Shown in pieces: positions 6,279-15,370 of a DNA stretch of 64,000 nt. The stretch is from a virus. Where the stretch lies: the IMG/VR virus record IMGVR_UViG_3300045008_000200, positions 1 through 64,000 of that record. One strand, given 5' to 3'. Under the pieces are notes generated by a model that saw only the letters and a list, made by a program, of their open reading frames with translations, searched no databases and had not been told where the DNA came from. Within the stretch, counting starts at the first letter, position 1. The number at the start of each line of letters is the position of its first letter. Position numbers and translations under genes: made by a program.

Positions 6279-9069
6279 GCCGGGGTATTTTGAGGCTCTT
6301 GTTGCCGATTCCGAGCTAACCATTGTCAAGGTTTTCGGTGGCGAGAGTGACGTGGGTTTACCCGGAGCCGCGAAGTCTCAACAGCTTCCGCCTAACTACT
6401 TTGAGCAGGACATTCGTGCGGGGAAGGTTATTGCTCCGCTCTATGATCCGCTGGTGTGGGCTTTCCTTCTTGAGCAGAGTACCCGCCTCGCCACGCTGGT
6501 TCGCAGCATGGCGAACAACACCGTGGGGTTGGGATGGGAGCTTGTGCCGGTCAAGGAAGAGGAGACGTGGCTTGAACAGAACAAGGATGCAATCGCGGCG
6601 GAGAAAGAGAACGTCACCGGTCTCTTTGAGGCTCCCAATCCTGAGTTGCCTTTCTGTGAAACTCTAAAGTGCGTCAAGATTGATGAGGAAGCGACCGGCG
6701 GCGGTTGGCTTGAAGTGTTGCCCACCGTGAGCGATCCTCACGCCATTGCCGGTTTTGACCACATCCCGTCCTATACGATGCGCGTTGCCAAAGAAGGCGA
6801 CAAATACGTGCAAATGCGTCCTTCCGACACGTCCAAGCGCGTGTATTTCAAGCCGTATGGGGAACGGCGTGACTTGAATTGCGAAACCGGCGAGTGGGGG
6901 ACGGACAAGATTCCGGTGCCGAAGGACAAGCTGGCGCATGAGGTTCTTTACTGGAAGCTCTACTCTCCGCGGTCTTCTTTTTACGGTGTCCCGCGTGCTG
7001 TTGCCACCGCACCGGCGATTGCCGGAACACGCTTGGCGCACCGGCGGAACGTCAATTTTTTCGAGAATGATGCATGTCAGCCAAAAAGTGCAATGATTCT
7101 CACACCTTACGGGTGGTCCACGATGGGGGAGATGTGCGTTGGCGCTCTTGTCATCGGTTCTGATGGCAAGGCTCATGCGGTTACGGGGGTCTTCCCACAG
7201 GCCGGTGAGCGGGATGTGTACCGGGTGCATTTCTTCGGCGGTGCTTCAACGGAATGCTCTTTGGATCACGTTTGGACCGTGACCAACGCTTATGATCGGA
7301 AGCGGGGTGTGATGCGAAAGATGACCCTAGAGGATATTCTCAAAGACGGTTTATTCTACGAGTGCGGTACGGCGAAGTGGGCCGTGCCGATGCTGGACCC
7401 CGTGGAGTATGCGCCGGTGGAATCTCTCTCCGTGGACCCCTATTTGCTTGGGTATCTTTTGGGTAATGGGTGCTTGCGTGGCGGTGGGGTATCCATTTCT
7501 TGCAATGCTACCGACACGGATTTTGTGGAGAGCATGTTTAAGAGTACCACGGGACTTCCCGTTTCTCGGTCGGATATGAAAGGTTGGTCCACGCTGCGAT
7601 CTTGTGGTGGTCGTAATAATTCCATCCGTGAGGCGTTGAAAGTCTTGGGTGTTTACGGTCTTTTGGGAAAGGAGAAATTCATTCCTGAGAGCTACTTGCG
7701 GGCGTCTGTGGCGGATCGTACTGCTCTTCTTCAAGGTTTGATTGATTCGGATGGGCATGTGGGGGATACTTTTGTCCGCTTTACGACGGCCTCGCGCCGC
7801 TTGGCGGAGGGCGTGCAGGATTTGGTGGGTTCCTTGGGGGGTGCTACGACGTTTGCTCCTTGTAAGGGGCGCTCCACCATGAATGTCACCATTCGGCAGT
7901 TGCCGGAAGAGATTGTGCCGGTGCGTTTGCCTCGAAAGGCTGCGGCCTATTCAATGTTGTCGGTGACACGGGTTCGCACCATGATAGGTGCAGAGTTTGT
8001 CCGAAAAGAAGCGGTACAGTGTATTCGCGTGGACACGCCGGATTCGCTTTACGTCACGGATAATTTCATTCTTACGCACAATACGCCCCGGTTGGCCGTG
8101 GTCGTGAACGGCGGGGAGCTTTCGTCCGAGAGCCTTGAGATGATTCGGGACTTTGCGGAAGTTCGTGGGAAGGGTGTGGCGAATGCCGGGCGTGTCATGG
8201 TGTTGCAGGCGCGTGCCGCGGATAACATCACGCAGAACACGGATCAGTTGAAGATTCAGTTGGTGCCTTTGACAGTTGGTGTGCAGGATGACGCCTCGTT
8301 TGCCAAATACATCGCCATGAACAATGAAGAGATCAGGGAAGCCTTCGGTATCGGGCAGATTTTCATTGGTACGTCGGACAACGTGAACCGGGCCGTGGCT
8401 CTGGCAATGAAGCAGTTGACCGTGGAGCAGGTCTTTGAGCCGGAAGCCGTGCGGTACGAGTACAAATTCAACCTCATCTTGCGTGATCGTTTCGGTGTGA
8501 AGCACATCCGGTTGAAGTTCAAGCGGCCTCGTACCACGGATTTGCAGGCGGAGGCACAGGCATTCTCCATGTTGGCCGCGGCTGGCGGAGTTACGCCCAA
8601 CGACATTCGTGACTTCCTTGGAAAGCCGCGGTTTGAGGGCGCGTGGGCCAACACTCCCATCGCCATTCTTCGTTCCGGCATGATGGAGAAACGTGGTGAA
8701 GCGGATGCGACTCTTTGGACGCATTACGGGGACAAGCTGCCGTCTATGCGTCTTACGGATGAACAGGCTGATTTGGCCGAGGCTCAAGCGGGGACGGCGA
8801 AGCAGCAAGGAGAGACGCAAAAGATAATGGTACCGATGCAGCAAGAGGGTCTGAAAGCGCAGTTGGAAGTGACCAAAGCGCAGGCTGCGAAGCTCTTGCA
8901 GGAAGCCAGAACAGGCGGGCAGGCTCCGACTCCGACGCAGATTCAGGCTGCGGCGAAGGAGTTTTGGGATGATGACTACCTCGCGCTCATGGAGCAGGTG
9001 CAATCGCTTGCAGACAAGCTCGCTGGACTCGGCATGGCGGTGGAAGTTCGTCCGGTGGTGGAGATATGA
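6244..9069 (+). CDS. Portal protein (PBSX/XkdE-like) containing an intein
   Basis: The 941-residue precursor is a portal, the dodecameric ring through which DNA enters the head, split by an intein at residues 278-613. Removing the intein gives a ~605-residue portal with typical text such as VWAFLLEQSTRLATLVRSM and YSPRSSFYGVPRA before the insertion and LAVVVNGGELSSES and IREAFGIGQIFIGTSDNVNRA after it. The insertion lies within the conserved segment FFENDA/TPRLAVVV. The C-terminal ~130 residues are Gln/Ala-rich and helical. The ATG has a GGGAGAG ribosome site and overlaps the upstream zinc-ribbon gene. The next gene has its own promoter. Confidence 0.88.
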   Translation: MPEEKSNKDSARPGYFEALVADSELTIVKVFGGESDVGLPGAAKSQQLPPNYFEQDIRAGKVIAPLYDPLVWAFLLEQSTRLATLVRSMANNTVGLGWELVPVKEEETWLEQNKDAIAAEKENVTGLFEAPNPELPFCETLKCVKIDEEATGGGWLEVLPTVSDPHAIAGFDHIPSYTMRVAKEGDKYVQMRPSDTSKRVYFKPYGERRDLNCETGEWGTDKIPVPKDKLAHEVLYWKLYSPRSSFYGVPRAVATAPAIAGTRLAHRRNVNFFENDACQPKSAMILTPYGWSTMGEMCVGALVIGSDGKAHAVTGVFPQAGERDVYRVHFFGGASTECSLDHVWTVTNAYDRKRGVMRKMTLEDILKDGLFYECGTAKWAVPMLDPVEYAPVESLSVDPYLLGYLLGNGCLRGGGVSISCNATDTDFVESMFKSTTGLPVSRSDMKGWSTLRSCGGRNNSIREALKVLGVYGLLGKEKFIPESYLRASVADRTALLQGLIDSDGHVGDTFVRFTTASRRLAEGVQDLVGSLGGATTFAPCKGRSTMNVTIRQLPEEIVPVRLPRKAAAYSMLSVTRVRTMIGAEFVRKEAVQCIRVDTPDSLYVTDNFILTHNTPRLAVVVNGGELSSESLEMIRDFAEVRGKGVANAGRVMVLQARAADNITQNTDQLKIQLVPLTVGVQDDASFAKYIAMNNEEIREAFGIGQIFIGTSDNVNRAVALAMKQLTVEQVFEPEAVRYEYKFNLILRDRFGVKHIRLKFKRPRTTDLQAEAQAFSMLAAAGGVTPNDIRDFLGKPRFEGAWANTPIAILRSGMMEKRGEADATLWTHYGDKLPSMRLTDEQADLAEAQAGTAKQQGETQKIMVPMQQEGLKAQLEVTKAQAAKLLQEARTGGQAPTPTQIQAAAKEFWDDDYLALMEQVQSLADKLAGLGMAVEVRPVVEI
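7075..8082 (+). mobile_element. Intein with LAGLIDADG homing-endonuclease motifs, inside the portal gene
   Basis: This 336-codon in-frame insertion starts with Cys (splicing block A, CQPKSAMILTPYG) and ends FILTHN before a Thr +1 extein residue (blocks F/G). Block B is recognisable near ECSLDHVWTVT. Two LAGLIDADG-like motifs are present, YLLGYLLGNG and LLQGLIDSDG, with the acidic residues degenerate in the first (N-G instead of D-G). Splicing should yield a continuous portal. Whether the endonuclease cuts is uncertain because the first motif lacks its Asp. Confidence 0.9.
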
Positions 9070-9086
9070 TTGACAACGAAATAGAC

Positions 9087-9115
9087 TTGACACGTTTTCG
9101 TGTGTTCTGTATCAT
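9087..9115 (+). promoter_or_regulatory. Promoter upstream of the head-gene unit
   Basis: TTGACA, 17 bp, TATCAT. The spacer contains GTGTT but shifted relative to the other family members. It lies 17 bases after the portal stop and would serve the small gene at 9169, the protease/scaffold gene and the capsid gene. Confidence 0.7.
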
Positions 9116-9168
9116 GGCTTCCGTAACGTGAGGATTATCGAAAGGTCTTCGTACAAGGAGTAGCGAAA

Positions 9169-9369
9169 ATGGCCGACAAGATCAAAGGCGCGACCCCGAT
9201 TCCCGGCGTGGCTCTTTCCGGCGCGAAGGTGGCTGGTGTGGCTGACCACGATGCCGCCGCTGGCAAGGATTTGCAGACCGGCGCGGCGAATCCGACGCAG
9301 AAGGCGAAGGAGAACACGCCGAACCTGCAAAAGCTGAATCAGACTCGCAACGCGAACGCTGCCGACTAA
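9169..9369 (+). CDS. Small hydrophilic protein between portal and protease, unknown
   Basis: The 66-residue protein is rich in Ala, Lys, Asn and Gly with no hydrophobic core visible, so it is probably disordered or a small structural peptide. A strong CAAGGAG ribosome site precedes the ATG, and the gene follows a dedicated promoter, so it is likely well expressed. Its place between portal and capsid maturation genes suggests a head-assembly role. Confidence 0.65.
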   Translation: MADKIKGATPIPGVALSGAKVAGVADHDAAAGKDLQTGAANPTQKAKENTPNLQKLNQTRNANAAD

Positions 9370-9394
9370 TCCGTGCTCTTGAAGGGGTGCGTGG

Positions 9395-11467
9395 ATGAAA
9401 GATCGGTTTGAGTTCGATCTGACTGTGTGGAAGGCTGACCAACGCGACGGTAAGCCTTGCTTGCTCATCTACGCCACTGACACTGCGGACGACCGGCATG
9501 GCGACAACTGCACTCTCGCGTGTCTTGAAGGCTTGCAGAAGCAGATTCGGGATGGCGGGATAGAAATTCTCAATTCCCATCACGACGCGGTGGGTCTTGG
9601 ACAAGCGGTTGATGCCCATATTGTTGACGCGGAACAGTTTGATTTCCGCTTGAAGGGCGAGCGTGCCCTTTTGGTGGATACGATTTTGGACCCCCACGAT
9701 CCGCGGGCGATCAAGCTCTTCGAGAAGGCACAGCAGAGCACCCCTGAGAATCCTCTGATTCGTTTTTCCATCGGTGGCGAATTGAACAAGGCCAATCCAC
9801 GGCGCGTTCTTTGGAAGACTGGCGGTGGCAGGCAACTCAACGACATGGTTCTTGACCACATCACCGCTTGCCGTCCCCTCAAAGCCTCTAACACACGCAC
9901 ACACATTGCCGAAGCCGTTTTCAAGACGTTGGAATACCCGGAAAGCGATCCGGGGTCCGTCGTTTTGGCGGACAATGTGGCTGCGGACAAGGACAAAACC
10001 ATGCCCCCTGACTCCTTCGTTGCGGCACTCCGAAAGTTGGCTTTCGGTGACGGCGTGGAAAAGGCTCTCTCCACCGCGTACTTTGAGGGCGAGAGCGGCC
10101 CCGCGGGGAAGGGGGAGAATGAGCATGTTCACCAGTTCACCGCCCGTTTGAATGCGGACGGTGGTACGGTGATCGGCATGACGCAGAATTGGTCTGCCGG
10201 GGATCGTCATTCGCACATGATTGATCTCATGGGTGACGACGATCCCGTGACTTCCGGCCCATCTCGCGGTTTTCAGCATTTTCACGCCTTGGAAATGCCG
10301 ACTGTTCGCCAATTGACCCAAGCGGAGTATGAAAAGACCGTGGCGGCCCTGGTTGCGGAAGACCCCAATGCCACCGTCTTGCAGGTTGACCCTGCGGACT
10401 TGGAGAAGTTGGCCCCGGCGGTGGAGCCTGCTCCTGTGGACGTGGCGGCGAAGAAGGCCGAGGACGACGAAGAGCCGGATGAGGATGAGCCGGAAACCAA
10501 GGCAGCGATGGGCTTTTTCAAGACCATGATCCAAAAGCTCCGGCACAAGGAACCACCCACTCCGCTTGTCCTGTTGAAGCAGACGGCGAGCTATCTCACG
10601 CCCGAAGCCGTTGCGAAAGACGGTTTCGACGCGGTGGTGGGCGGAACCATCGAAGTTCTCCGAAAGGTTCTGGCGGCTGCTCCGGCGGATCGTGAGAGCC
10701 TTACCGTGCGTGCGGCCAAGACCATTTCTGTGTTGGAAGCCGCCGCTACCGGTACCGAGCTTCCGAAAGAAGCCGTTGGAGCTTTGGTGGATGCTTTCGC
10801 CAAGCATACCAATTCCGCACCGGACGGCCCGACTGCTCCCCCGGCGGAGGCCAGTGGCGGCGGTAAGTCGGAAGTATTGGAAGGTGAAGCCGGGGAGAAG
10901 GCCAAAGAAGAAATGCCCGCGGGTGGTTTCGCGGGTGCGGAGAATGCAACGAAACCCGCTCCGGTTGGGGGCGGCGAAGAGGATGAGGGAGTGCCCGACA
11001 TGAAGAGGGAAGAACTATTGGCGGCTCTGAAAGAGTTTGCGGCGGAGCAGACCGTGGCAATCGTGAAAGGCGTCACGGACGCCTTCCGCAAAGACGGGTT
11101 GCTCCCTGCGAAAGACAATCAGACGGAAACCCCGGCTTCGGGGGCAACCTCGAAAGAGGCCCCTCCGGCGACCGAGACACCGGTTTCCAAAGAGGCGGCT
11201 CCGGCGGCTCCGGCACAAGCCGAGACTCTTACGGCCCCGGCGGACGCGCAGAAGGACGGCGGCGAAGTCGAAGCGTTGAGGGCGACATTGGACACGGTTC
11301 TCAAGACCGTGGACGGTCTCAATGCGACGGTACAGCGGTTGTCCAACGCTCCGGCGGCTCCGCGCAACATCGCGGGGCAGGATGGCCCGGCCACGCCCCC
11401 GCAGGCGAAGAGGGGTGTCTTTTCCGGCGCTCTTTTCCGCGGGGACAAGCCCTCGGCCAAGGCGTAA
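9395..11467 (+). CDS. Prohead protease / scaffold fusion (XkdF-like)
   Basis: This 690-residue protein has two parts. Residues ~1-180 resemble phage prohead proteases: a His in LNSHHDAVGLGQAVDA, a candidate Ser in PLIRFSIGGE and the downstream LDHITACRPLKASN strand. A central His-rich stretch (EHVHQF, DRHSHM, FQHFHALEM) is seen in relatives. Residues ~340-690 are Ala/Pro/Glu/Lys-rich and helical, as in internal scaffolds removed during capsid maturation. It lies directly before the capsid gene. The ATG has an AAGGGG ribosome site. Catalytic residues are inferred by position, not proven. Confidence 0.75.
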   Translation: MKDRFEFDLTVWKADQRDGKPCLLIYATDTADDRHGDNCTLACLEGLQKQIRDGGIEILNSHHDAVGLGQAVDAHIVDAEQFDFRLKGERALLVDTILDPHDPRAIKLFEKAQQSTPENPLIRFSIGGELNKANPRRVLWKTGGGRQLNDMVLDHITACRPLKASNTRTHIAEAVFKTLEYPESDPGSVVLADNVAADKDKTMPPDSFVAALRKLAFGDGVEKALSTAYFEGESGPAGKGENEHVHQFTARLNADGGTVIGMTQNWSAGDRHSHMIDLMGDDDPVTSGPSRGFQHFHALEMPTVRQLTQAEYEKTVAALVAEDPNATVLQVDPADLEKLAPAVEPAPVDVAAKKAEDDEEPDEDEPETKAAMGFFKTMIQKLRHKEPPTPLVLLKQTASYLTPEAVAKDGFDAVVGGTIEVLRKVLAAAPADRESLTVRAAKTISVLEAAATGTELPKEAVGALVDAFAKHTNSAPDGPTAPPAEASGGGKSEVLEGEAGEKAKEEMPAGGFAGAENATKPAPVGGGEEDEGVPDMKREELLAALKEFAAEQTVAIVKGVTDAFRKDGLLPAKDNQTETPASGATSKEAPPATETPVSKEAAPAAPAQAETLTAPADAQKDGGEVEALRATLDTVLKTVDGLNATVQRLSNAPAAPRNIAGQDGPATPPQAKRGVFSGALFRGDKPSAKA

Positions 11468-11522
11468 GGGTTGCCGCGTAAGCGGCGTGAACAATCATCT
11501 CGTTTTGTGAAGGAGTGCTATA

Positions 11523-12836
11523 ATGCCCCCGAAAACCGACAATCAGGAGTTGATCGAAAAAACGATCACGACTGACATGCTTTTGACTGGCGGACGTTTG
11601 AATCCGGCCCAACAGGATGCCTTCGTGCAGTTGGTCAAGGACACGTCCGTTCTCTTGCAGAAAGTCCGCTTCGAGCGGATGGCGACGGCTCGCAAGCAGA
11701 TCGACAAGGCGTACATCGGCGAGCCTGTCACCCGTGGTGTGGCTGAAAACGCCGCCACCGCGGTCAACGCTCGCGCCGTGTTCGACCAGATCACCCTCAA
11801 CGCGACCAAGGTGAAGTCGGATTGGTCCATCACCACCGAGACCTTGCAGGAAAACATCGAAGGGGATGCTTTCGAGGACACCCTGATGAGCATGATGACC
11901 AAGCGGATCAGCACCGACTTGGAATTGCTCGCCATTCAGGGCGACGTGACCCTTCCGGGTGGTACGGTGCTCAACAACCTGCTCAGCACGCTGGACGGAT
12001 GGGACAAGAAATCCCTTGCTGCGCACATCGTTGACGCCAACGGCTCCGGGATCACCAAGGAAATCTTTGCTCGCGCCATGCGCCGGATGCCGGAACAGTA
12101 CATGCAAGACCCCGATCTTGTGTGGCTGACTCCGCGTGCGGTGGCGACGGATTGGGCGGAGCAGGTCGCGGCCCGCGAAACTGCGGCTGGTGATGACGCT
12201 CTCAAGGGCAACACGCTCATGCCCTATGGCTTCCCCATGCTGATCGTGCCGAATCTCCCGGCGCGGAAGTCTTTGGCGGTTGCGACGGCGACCCCGGCCC
12301 TCTGGCTCGGCACACAGTTTGCTCCGTTCGAGATCACTGCGGGCGTGAACGACCGGCTGACCATCAACGTCAACGCCATCGGCAATCAGGCGTTGGTTCT
12401 CACGGCGGGCGTCTATACCGTCGTGGAGTTCATTGCGATGTTCATGGCGAAGCTGGCGACGGCTTCCCCGGCGAGCGCGGCGGCGTTGCAGTGTTACGAT
12501 GATGGACAGGGGCGGCTGGTGTTGCAGACCATTGCCACCGGTGCGGCCACGTCCATCGAGTTCGTGGCGGTGGCTCTCAACTGCTACGCGGAGATCGGTG
12601 TCACGGCGGCTTCGCACACGGGCGCGGCGGCGGGCAGTGGCACGACCAACGACGGCACGATCCTGTTGCTCACCAACCTCAAGAACCTGATCTTCGGGAT
12701 GGTGGATGACACGCGCATCTACTCCGAGTACAACAAGGACTACGACCGCTACGAGTTCGTGGTTTACAACCAAGTCGCGGTCGAGATCGAAAACACCGAA
12801 GCCGTGGTGAAGGTCATCAACCTGAAACGCGGCTAG
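11523..12836 (+). CDS. Major capsid protein, HK97-fold type
   Basis: The 437-residue protein follows the protease/scaffold gene and has the expected capsid profile: an N-terminal helical arm, a stretch near ITTETLQENIEGDAFED and TLMSMMTKRISTDLELL, a loop with GNTLMPYGFPMLIVPNLP, and a C-terminal strand EFVVYNQVAVEIENTEAVV. Residues ~275-370 (from FEITAGVNDRL to HTGAAAGSG) look like an inserted beta-rich domain between the last two core elements. A GAAGGAG ribosome site precedes the ATG. The product should be the most abundant virion protein. Confidence 0.82.
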   Translation: MPPKTDNQELIEKTITTDMLLTGGRLNPAQQDAFVQLVKDTSVLLQKVRFERMATARKQIDKAYIGEPVTRGVAENAATAVNARAVFDQITLNATKVKSDWSITTETLQENIEGDAFEDTLMSMMTKRISTDLELLAIQGDVTLPGGTVLNNLLSTLDGWDKKSLAAHIVDANGSGITKEIFARAMRRMPEQYMQDPDLVWLTPRAVATDWAEQVAARETAAGDDALKGNTLMPYGFPMLIVPNLPARKSLAVATATPALWLGTQFAPFEITAGVNDRLTINVNAIGNQALVLTAGVYTVVEFIAMFMAKLATASPASAAALQCYDDGQGRLVLQTIATGAATSIEFVAVALNCYAEIGVTAASHTGAAAGSGTTNDGTILLLTNLKNLIFGMVDDTRIYSEYNKDYDRYEFVVYNQVAVEIENTEAVVKVINLKRG

Positions 12837-12874
12837 GCGTTGCTCTCCGCAGAGGCGGGGGCGGGGCGTGACGG

Positions 12875-13471
12875 ATGGACGAGGGAATGATGGCTCCGAT
12901 CTACTTTGACACGATGGGCGGGCGCGTGTCGTTTGCCTGTCGTTTCAGCCGGAATGTCTATCGCTTCTACGAAGGGCAACCGGAGTTGAATCCCGTGACG
13001 AATCCGCATGACGTGGATGAGTTGCGGCAGTGCCCGGACCTGGTGGAAGTGACGCAGATTGAAGGCGGACGGTGGGTACGGCGTCCCGCCCCCGGTGTAC
13101 GTCCGCGGCGGACGGTGATGACTTCGGACACTCTGGCGCAGCCCACACCCGTACCGATCACGGTAGCTGGGGTGGAGAGTTCGGCGAGTGTGCAGCCGAC
13201 TTTGGTGGGGAATGGCGACACTCACCCCCTAGCGGTAGCGTTGGCGGAAGAGCCGGTGGGGGAAAGGAAAGAGGAGATTGCGGAAGAGCCGGGGGTGGAA
13301 ACACCCCCGGTTTCTCCGGTTCTTGGAGAAGAGCCGGTGGGGGGAGTGCAAGCGGAACCTGATTCCGCTGGTGTCGTGGGAAGCGACGACATCCCAAAGG
13401 ATGCCGCGGTAATCCCCGCTCCCACCATCAAAGTCAGAGTGGCGAAGGACAAGAAGCCAAAGGATGAATAA
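12875..13471 (+). CDS. Head-associated protein with acidic Pro/Glu-rich tail, unknown
   Basis: The 198-residue protein has a compact N-terminal part (~residues 1-75, PIYFDTMGGRVSFACRFSRN, ending in a cluster of prolines and arginines) followed by a long low-complexity tail of repeated EEPVG and Pro/Val/Glu units. It lies between capsid and head-tail connector genes. Several start codons are possible (ATG at 12875, 12887, 12890); 12875 has the best-spaced purine tract. It may be a capsid-bound or connector-associated protein. Confidence 0.65.
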   Translation: MDEGMMAPIYFDTMGGRVSFACRFSRNVYRFYEGQPELNPVTNPHDVDELRQCPDLVEVTQIEGGRWVRRPAPGVRPRRTVMTSDTLAQPTPVPITVAGVESSASVQPTLVGNGDTHPLAVALAEEPVGERKEEIAEEPGVETPPVSPVLGEEPVGGVQAEPDSAGVVGSDDIPKDAAVIPAPTIKVRVAKDKKPKDE

Positions 13472-13473
13472 GT

Positions 13474-14547
13474 GTGCGTCCAAAATTCCGATACGCCACA
13501 CTTCCCGAAGTCAAGCGGCGGATAATTCCGACTGCTCTCACTGATCCTGACCCCGATATTTCCGACGCGGACATTCTCAAGATCATCGAAGCTGTGTCCG
13601 CGGCGCTCAATGAGTGGACGCAGCAGTTCTTTCAGCCCGTTCCTGAGTTGGTAAGGGTTTCGGGGCAGGGCGATCAAGTGTTGTCGCATCCCTCTGTGGT
13701 GCCCATTCTTGCCATTTTACAGATGGCTGGATTGCCGGTGCGCGGTTACGGGGAATTTCGGGGCAGTGAGAGGATCGTCCCGTTTTCCAACGACTACCCG
13801 GAAATTCTTTATGAAGGCTTGGTGTACCCGCCTCAGTACGGGCAAGCTCTAAATCAAACTGGAAGTGGCCTTGTCGCGTGGGAGCGTGGGAAACGGCATG
13901 TCCGTATGCTTTCCCGGCGCGGCGGGTTTGTTCGTGGGTACGCCAATGTGGAGATGACGGGGTGGTACGGGTGGCTTGAGGGGTACAAGTCGGTGAGCAT
14001 GACCCTTTCCACTGCCATCGCGGTCAACACGTCCGTCAGTACCATTCATGTCAATCAGATCGTGGACCCCACCAGCGGTGATTTCTTGCAGGTTGGGGAT
14101 ACCGTTGCCATCTATTTGCAGGAGCCGGTAGGTGCGCTGATCCCGTCCGCAGTGGAGTTTGCGATTGTGCAAGCGATTGCAGACCATGTGGGCGGTGGCT
14201 ATGATTTGACGGTGGACCCCATTTCTAAGTACCCGTTTTCTCTGCCGATTGGGACTAAGGTGCTGTCCCTTGGAGCGGTTCCGCGAGGTTTGGCGGAAGT
14301 GGCGCAGTACCTTGTGGCCAAAGAAGTGATCGCGCTTTCGGATTCTCTCACTGGTGGTTCTTCTGGTGGTGGGAGTAGTGGTCCTCTCATTTCCGAATCG
14401 GTTGACAACTATTCGTACACGCTGGCCGACACTTCAAGTAGCGGTGGTACGAGCAAAGGTGCGTTGGGACTCATTACCGGCTCCGTGCGGCATGATTTAC
14501 TTTTACGTGAGTTTGTCCGTCCGCAGGTGAGCATTTCGTGGTGGTAG
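13474..14547 (+). CDS. Head-tail connector/adaptor-like protein
   Basis: The 357-residue protein starts at GTG directly after the previous stop. The N-terminal half is helical with an (ISDADILKIIEAVSAALNEWTQQFF)-type segment seen in gp6-like adaptors, and a beta-rich middle follows (VRGYANVEMTGWYGWLEG). The C-terminus has a Gly/Ser linker. Position after the capsid and before tail-completion genes fits an adaptor that binds the portal ring. The assignment rests mainly on gene order. Confidence 0.6.
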   Translation: MRPKFRYATLPEVKRRIIPTALTDPDPDISDADILKIIEAVSAALNEWTQQFFQPVPELVRVSGQGDQVLSHPSVVPILAILQMAGLPVRGYGEFRGSERIVPFSNDYPEILYEGLVYPPQYGQALNQTGSGLVAWERGKRHVRMLSRRGGFVRGYANVEMTGWYGWLEGYKSVSMTLSTAIAVNTSVSTIHVNQIVDPTSGDFLQVGDTVAIYLQEPVGALIPSAVEFAIVQAIADHVGGGYDLTVDPISKYPFSLPIGTKVLSLGAVPRGLAEVAQYLVAKEVIALSDSLTGGSSGGGSSGPLISESVDNYSYTLADTSSSGGTSKGALGLITGSVRHDLLLREFVRPQVSISWW

Positions 14548-14550
14548 CGA

Positions 14551-14964
14551 ATGTCGGTGCCGATGCGCATGAATCTGGTGGACGTGGAGTACACTCCTTT
14601 GTTGAGCGGGGCTCAACAAACTATGGATTCCGACTTCAACGAACCGCGCACTGGCGCTCGGCGTCAATACGGAGCCGCTGTTTCGGCGAAGTCACAGGTA
14701 GTGTGGGGTCAGCGGCATCGTCGGGATGCGAGCGTGACCGGTGATCCGGCGAATGCGACCGGACACCTGTGTTTGAGCGTAAAGGCAATGACGGCGGGTG
14801 GGTGGGTGTTCTCGAAGGGAGACCTCATCACGAAGATTGCCGGGGTTGCTCAAAATTTGGAAGTGATCGAAGTGCGACCGGTTGGACATTTGAATGGCAA
14901 AAGCAATCTGACTCTGGTATTCTTCGGGAACAATGAAGACACGAATCCCAACGTGCGGGGGTGA
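14551..14964 (+). CDS. Neck/head-closure-like protein
   Basis: This 137-residue beta-rich protein starts three bases after the connector gene. It contains a strand-rich core (GGWVFSKGDLITKIAG, then LTLVFFGN). Size and position match head-completion proteins that seal the portal channel, but no diagnostic motif is recognised. It is probably co-transcribed with its neighbours. Confidence 0.55.
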   Translation: MSVPMRMNLVDVEYTPLLSGAQQTMDSDFNEPRTGARRQYGAAVSAKSQVVWGQRHRRDASVTGDPANATGHLCLSVKAMTAGGWVFSKGDLITKIAGVAQNLEVIEVRPVGHLNGKSNLTLVFFGNNEDTNPNVRG

Positions 14965-14967
14965 GTG

Positions 14968-15321
14968 ATGCAACAGTGGACTCATCGGGTTGGTGCCGGG
15001 TCTCAGATGGATGGGACGGCGGGCAAGGGTGGTTTCACCGAAGCGCAGGAGATGTATAGGGCGCAAGGGCACTACTTGATGCAGGTGGTCCTTCGCGTCG
15101 GCGCGTCGGTGCTGGTCAAGGATGTGGAAGTGTATCTTCGTACCGCTTTTGGCGACGTTCCGGTGATTGCTACCACCGTTGCCGCGGTGGACGAATACTA
15201 CTTTCTCAGCGATTTTACCATGTATGCGGGGCCGGGCGAGTATTTCGTGGTGACGACGGACCACTGTGTAACGGAAGTCTTCGCTTCCATTTACACCGTT
15301 GGCACCGTGGCGGAGTGGTGA
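14968..15321 (+). CDS. Unknown small virion protein in the connector region
   Basis: The 117-residue protein begins at an ATG three bases after the previous stop region. It is mixed alpha/beta with hydrophobic strands (LMQVVLRVGASVLVKDVEVYL). No family is recognised. Its place suggests a neck or tail-terminator component, or a partner of the large beta-helix protein downstream. Confidence 0.6.
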   Translation: MQQWTHRVGAGSQMDGTAGKGGFTEAQEMYRAQGHYLMQVVLRVGASVLVKDVEVYLRTAFGDVPVIATTVAAVDEYYFLSDFTMYAGPGEYFVVTTDHCVTEVFASIYTVGTVAEW

Positions 15322-15370
15322 CGTGACTCAGATTCTCCTTTTCACTGAGTTTCCGGCGTAGGGGTTTTGA

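Noticed and set aside
9182-10807. Long reverse-strand open frame of 541 codons
   Set aside because: Antisense to the protease/scaffold gene; GC-rich codon bias opens this frame by chance.
11500-11525. TATAAT just before the capsid start codon
   Set aside because: The ATG is part of it and no -35 lies at 16-18 bp; it is the spacer after the ribosome site.
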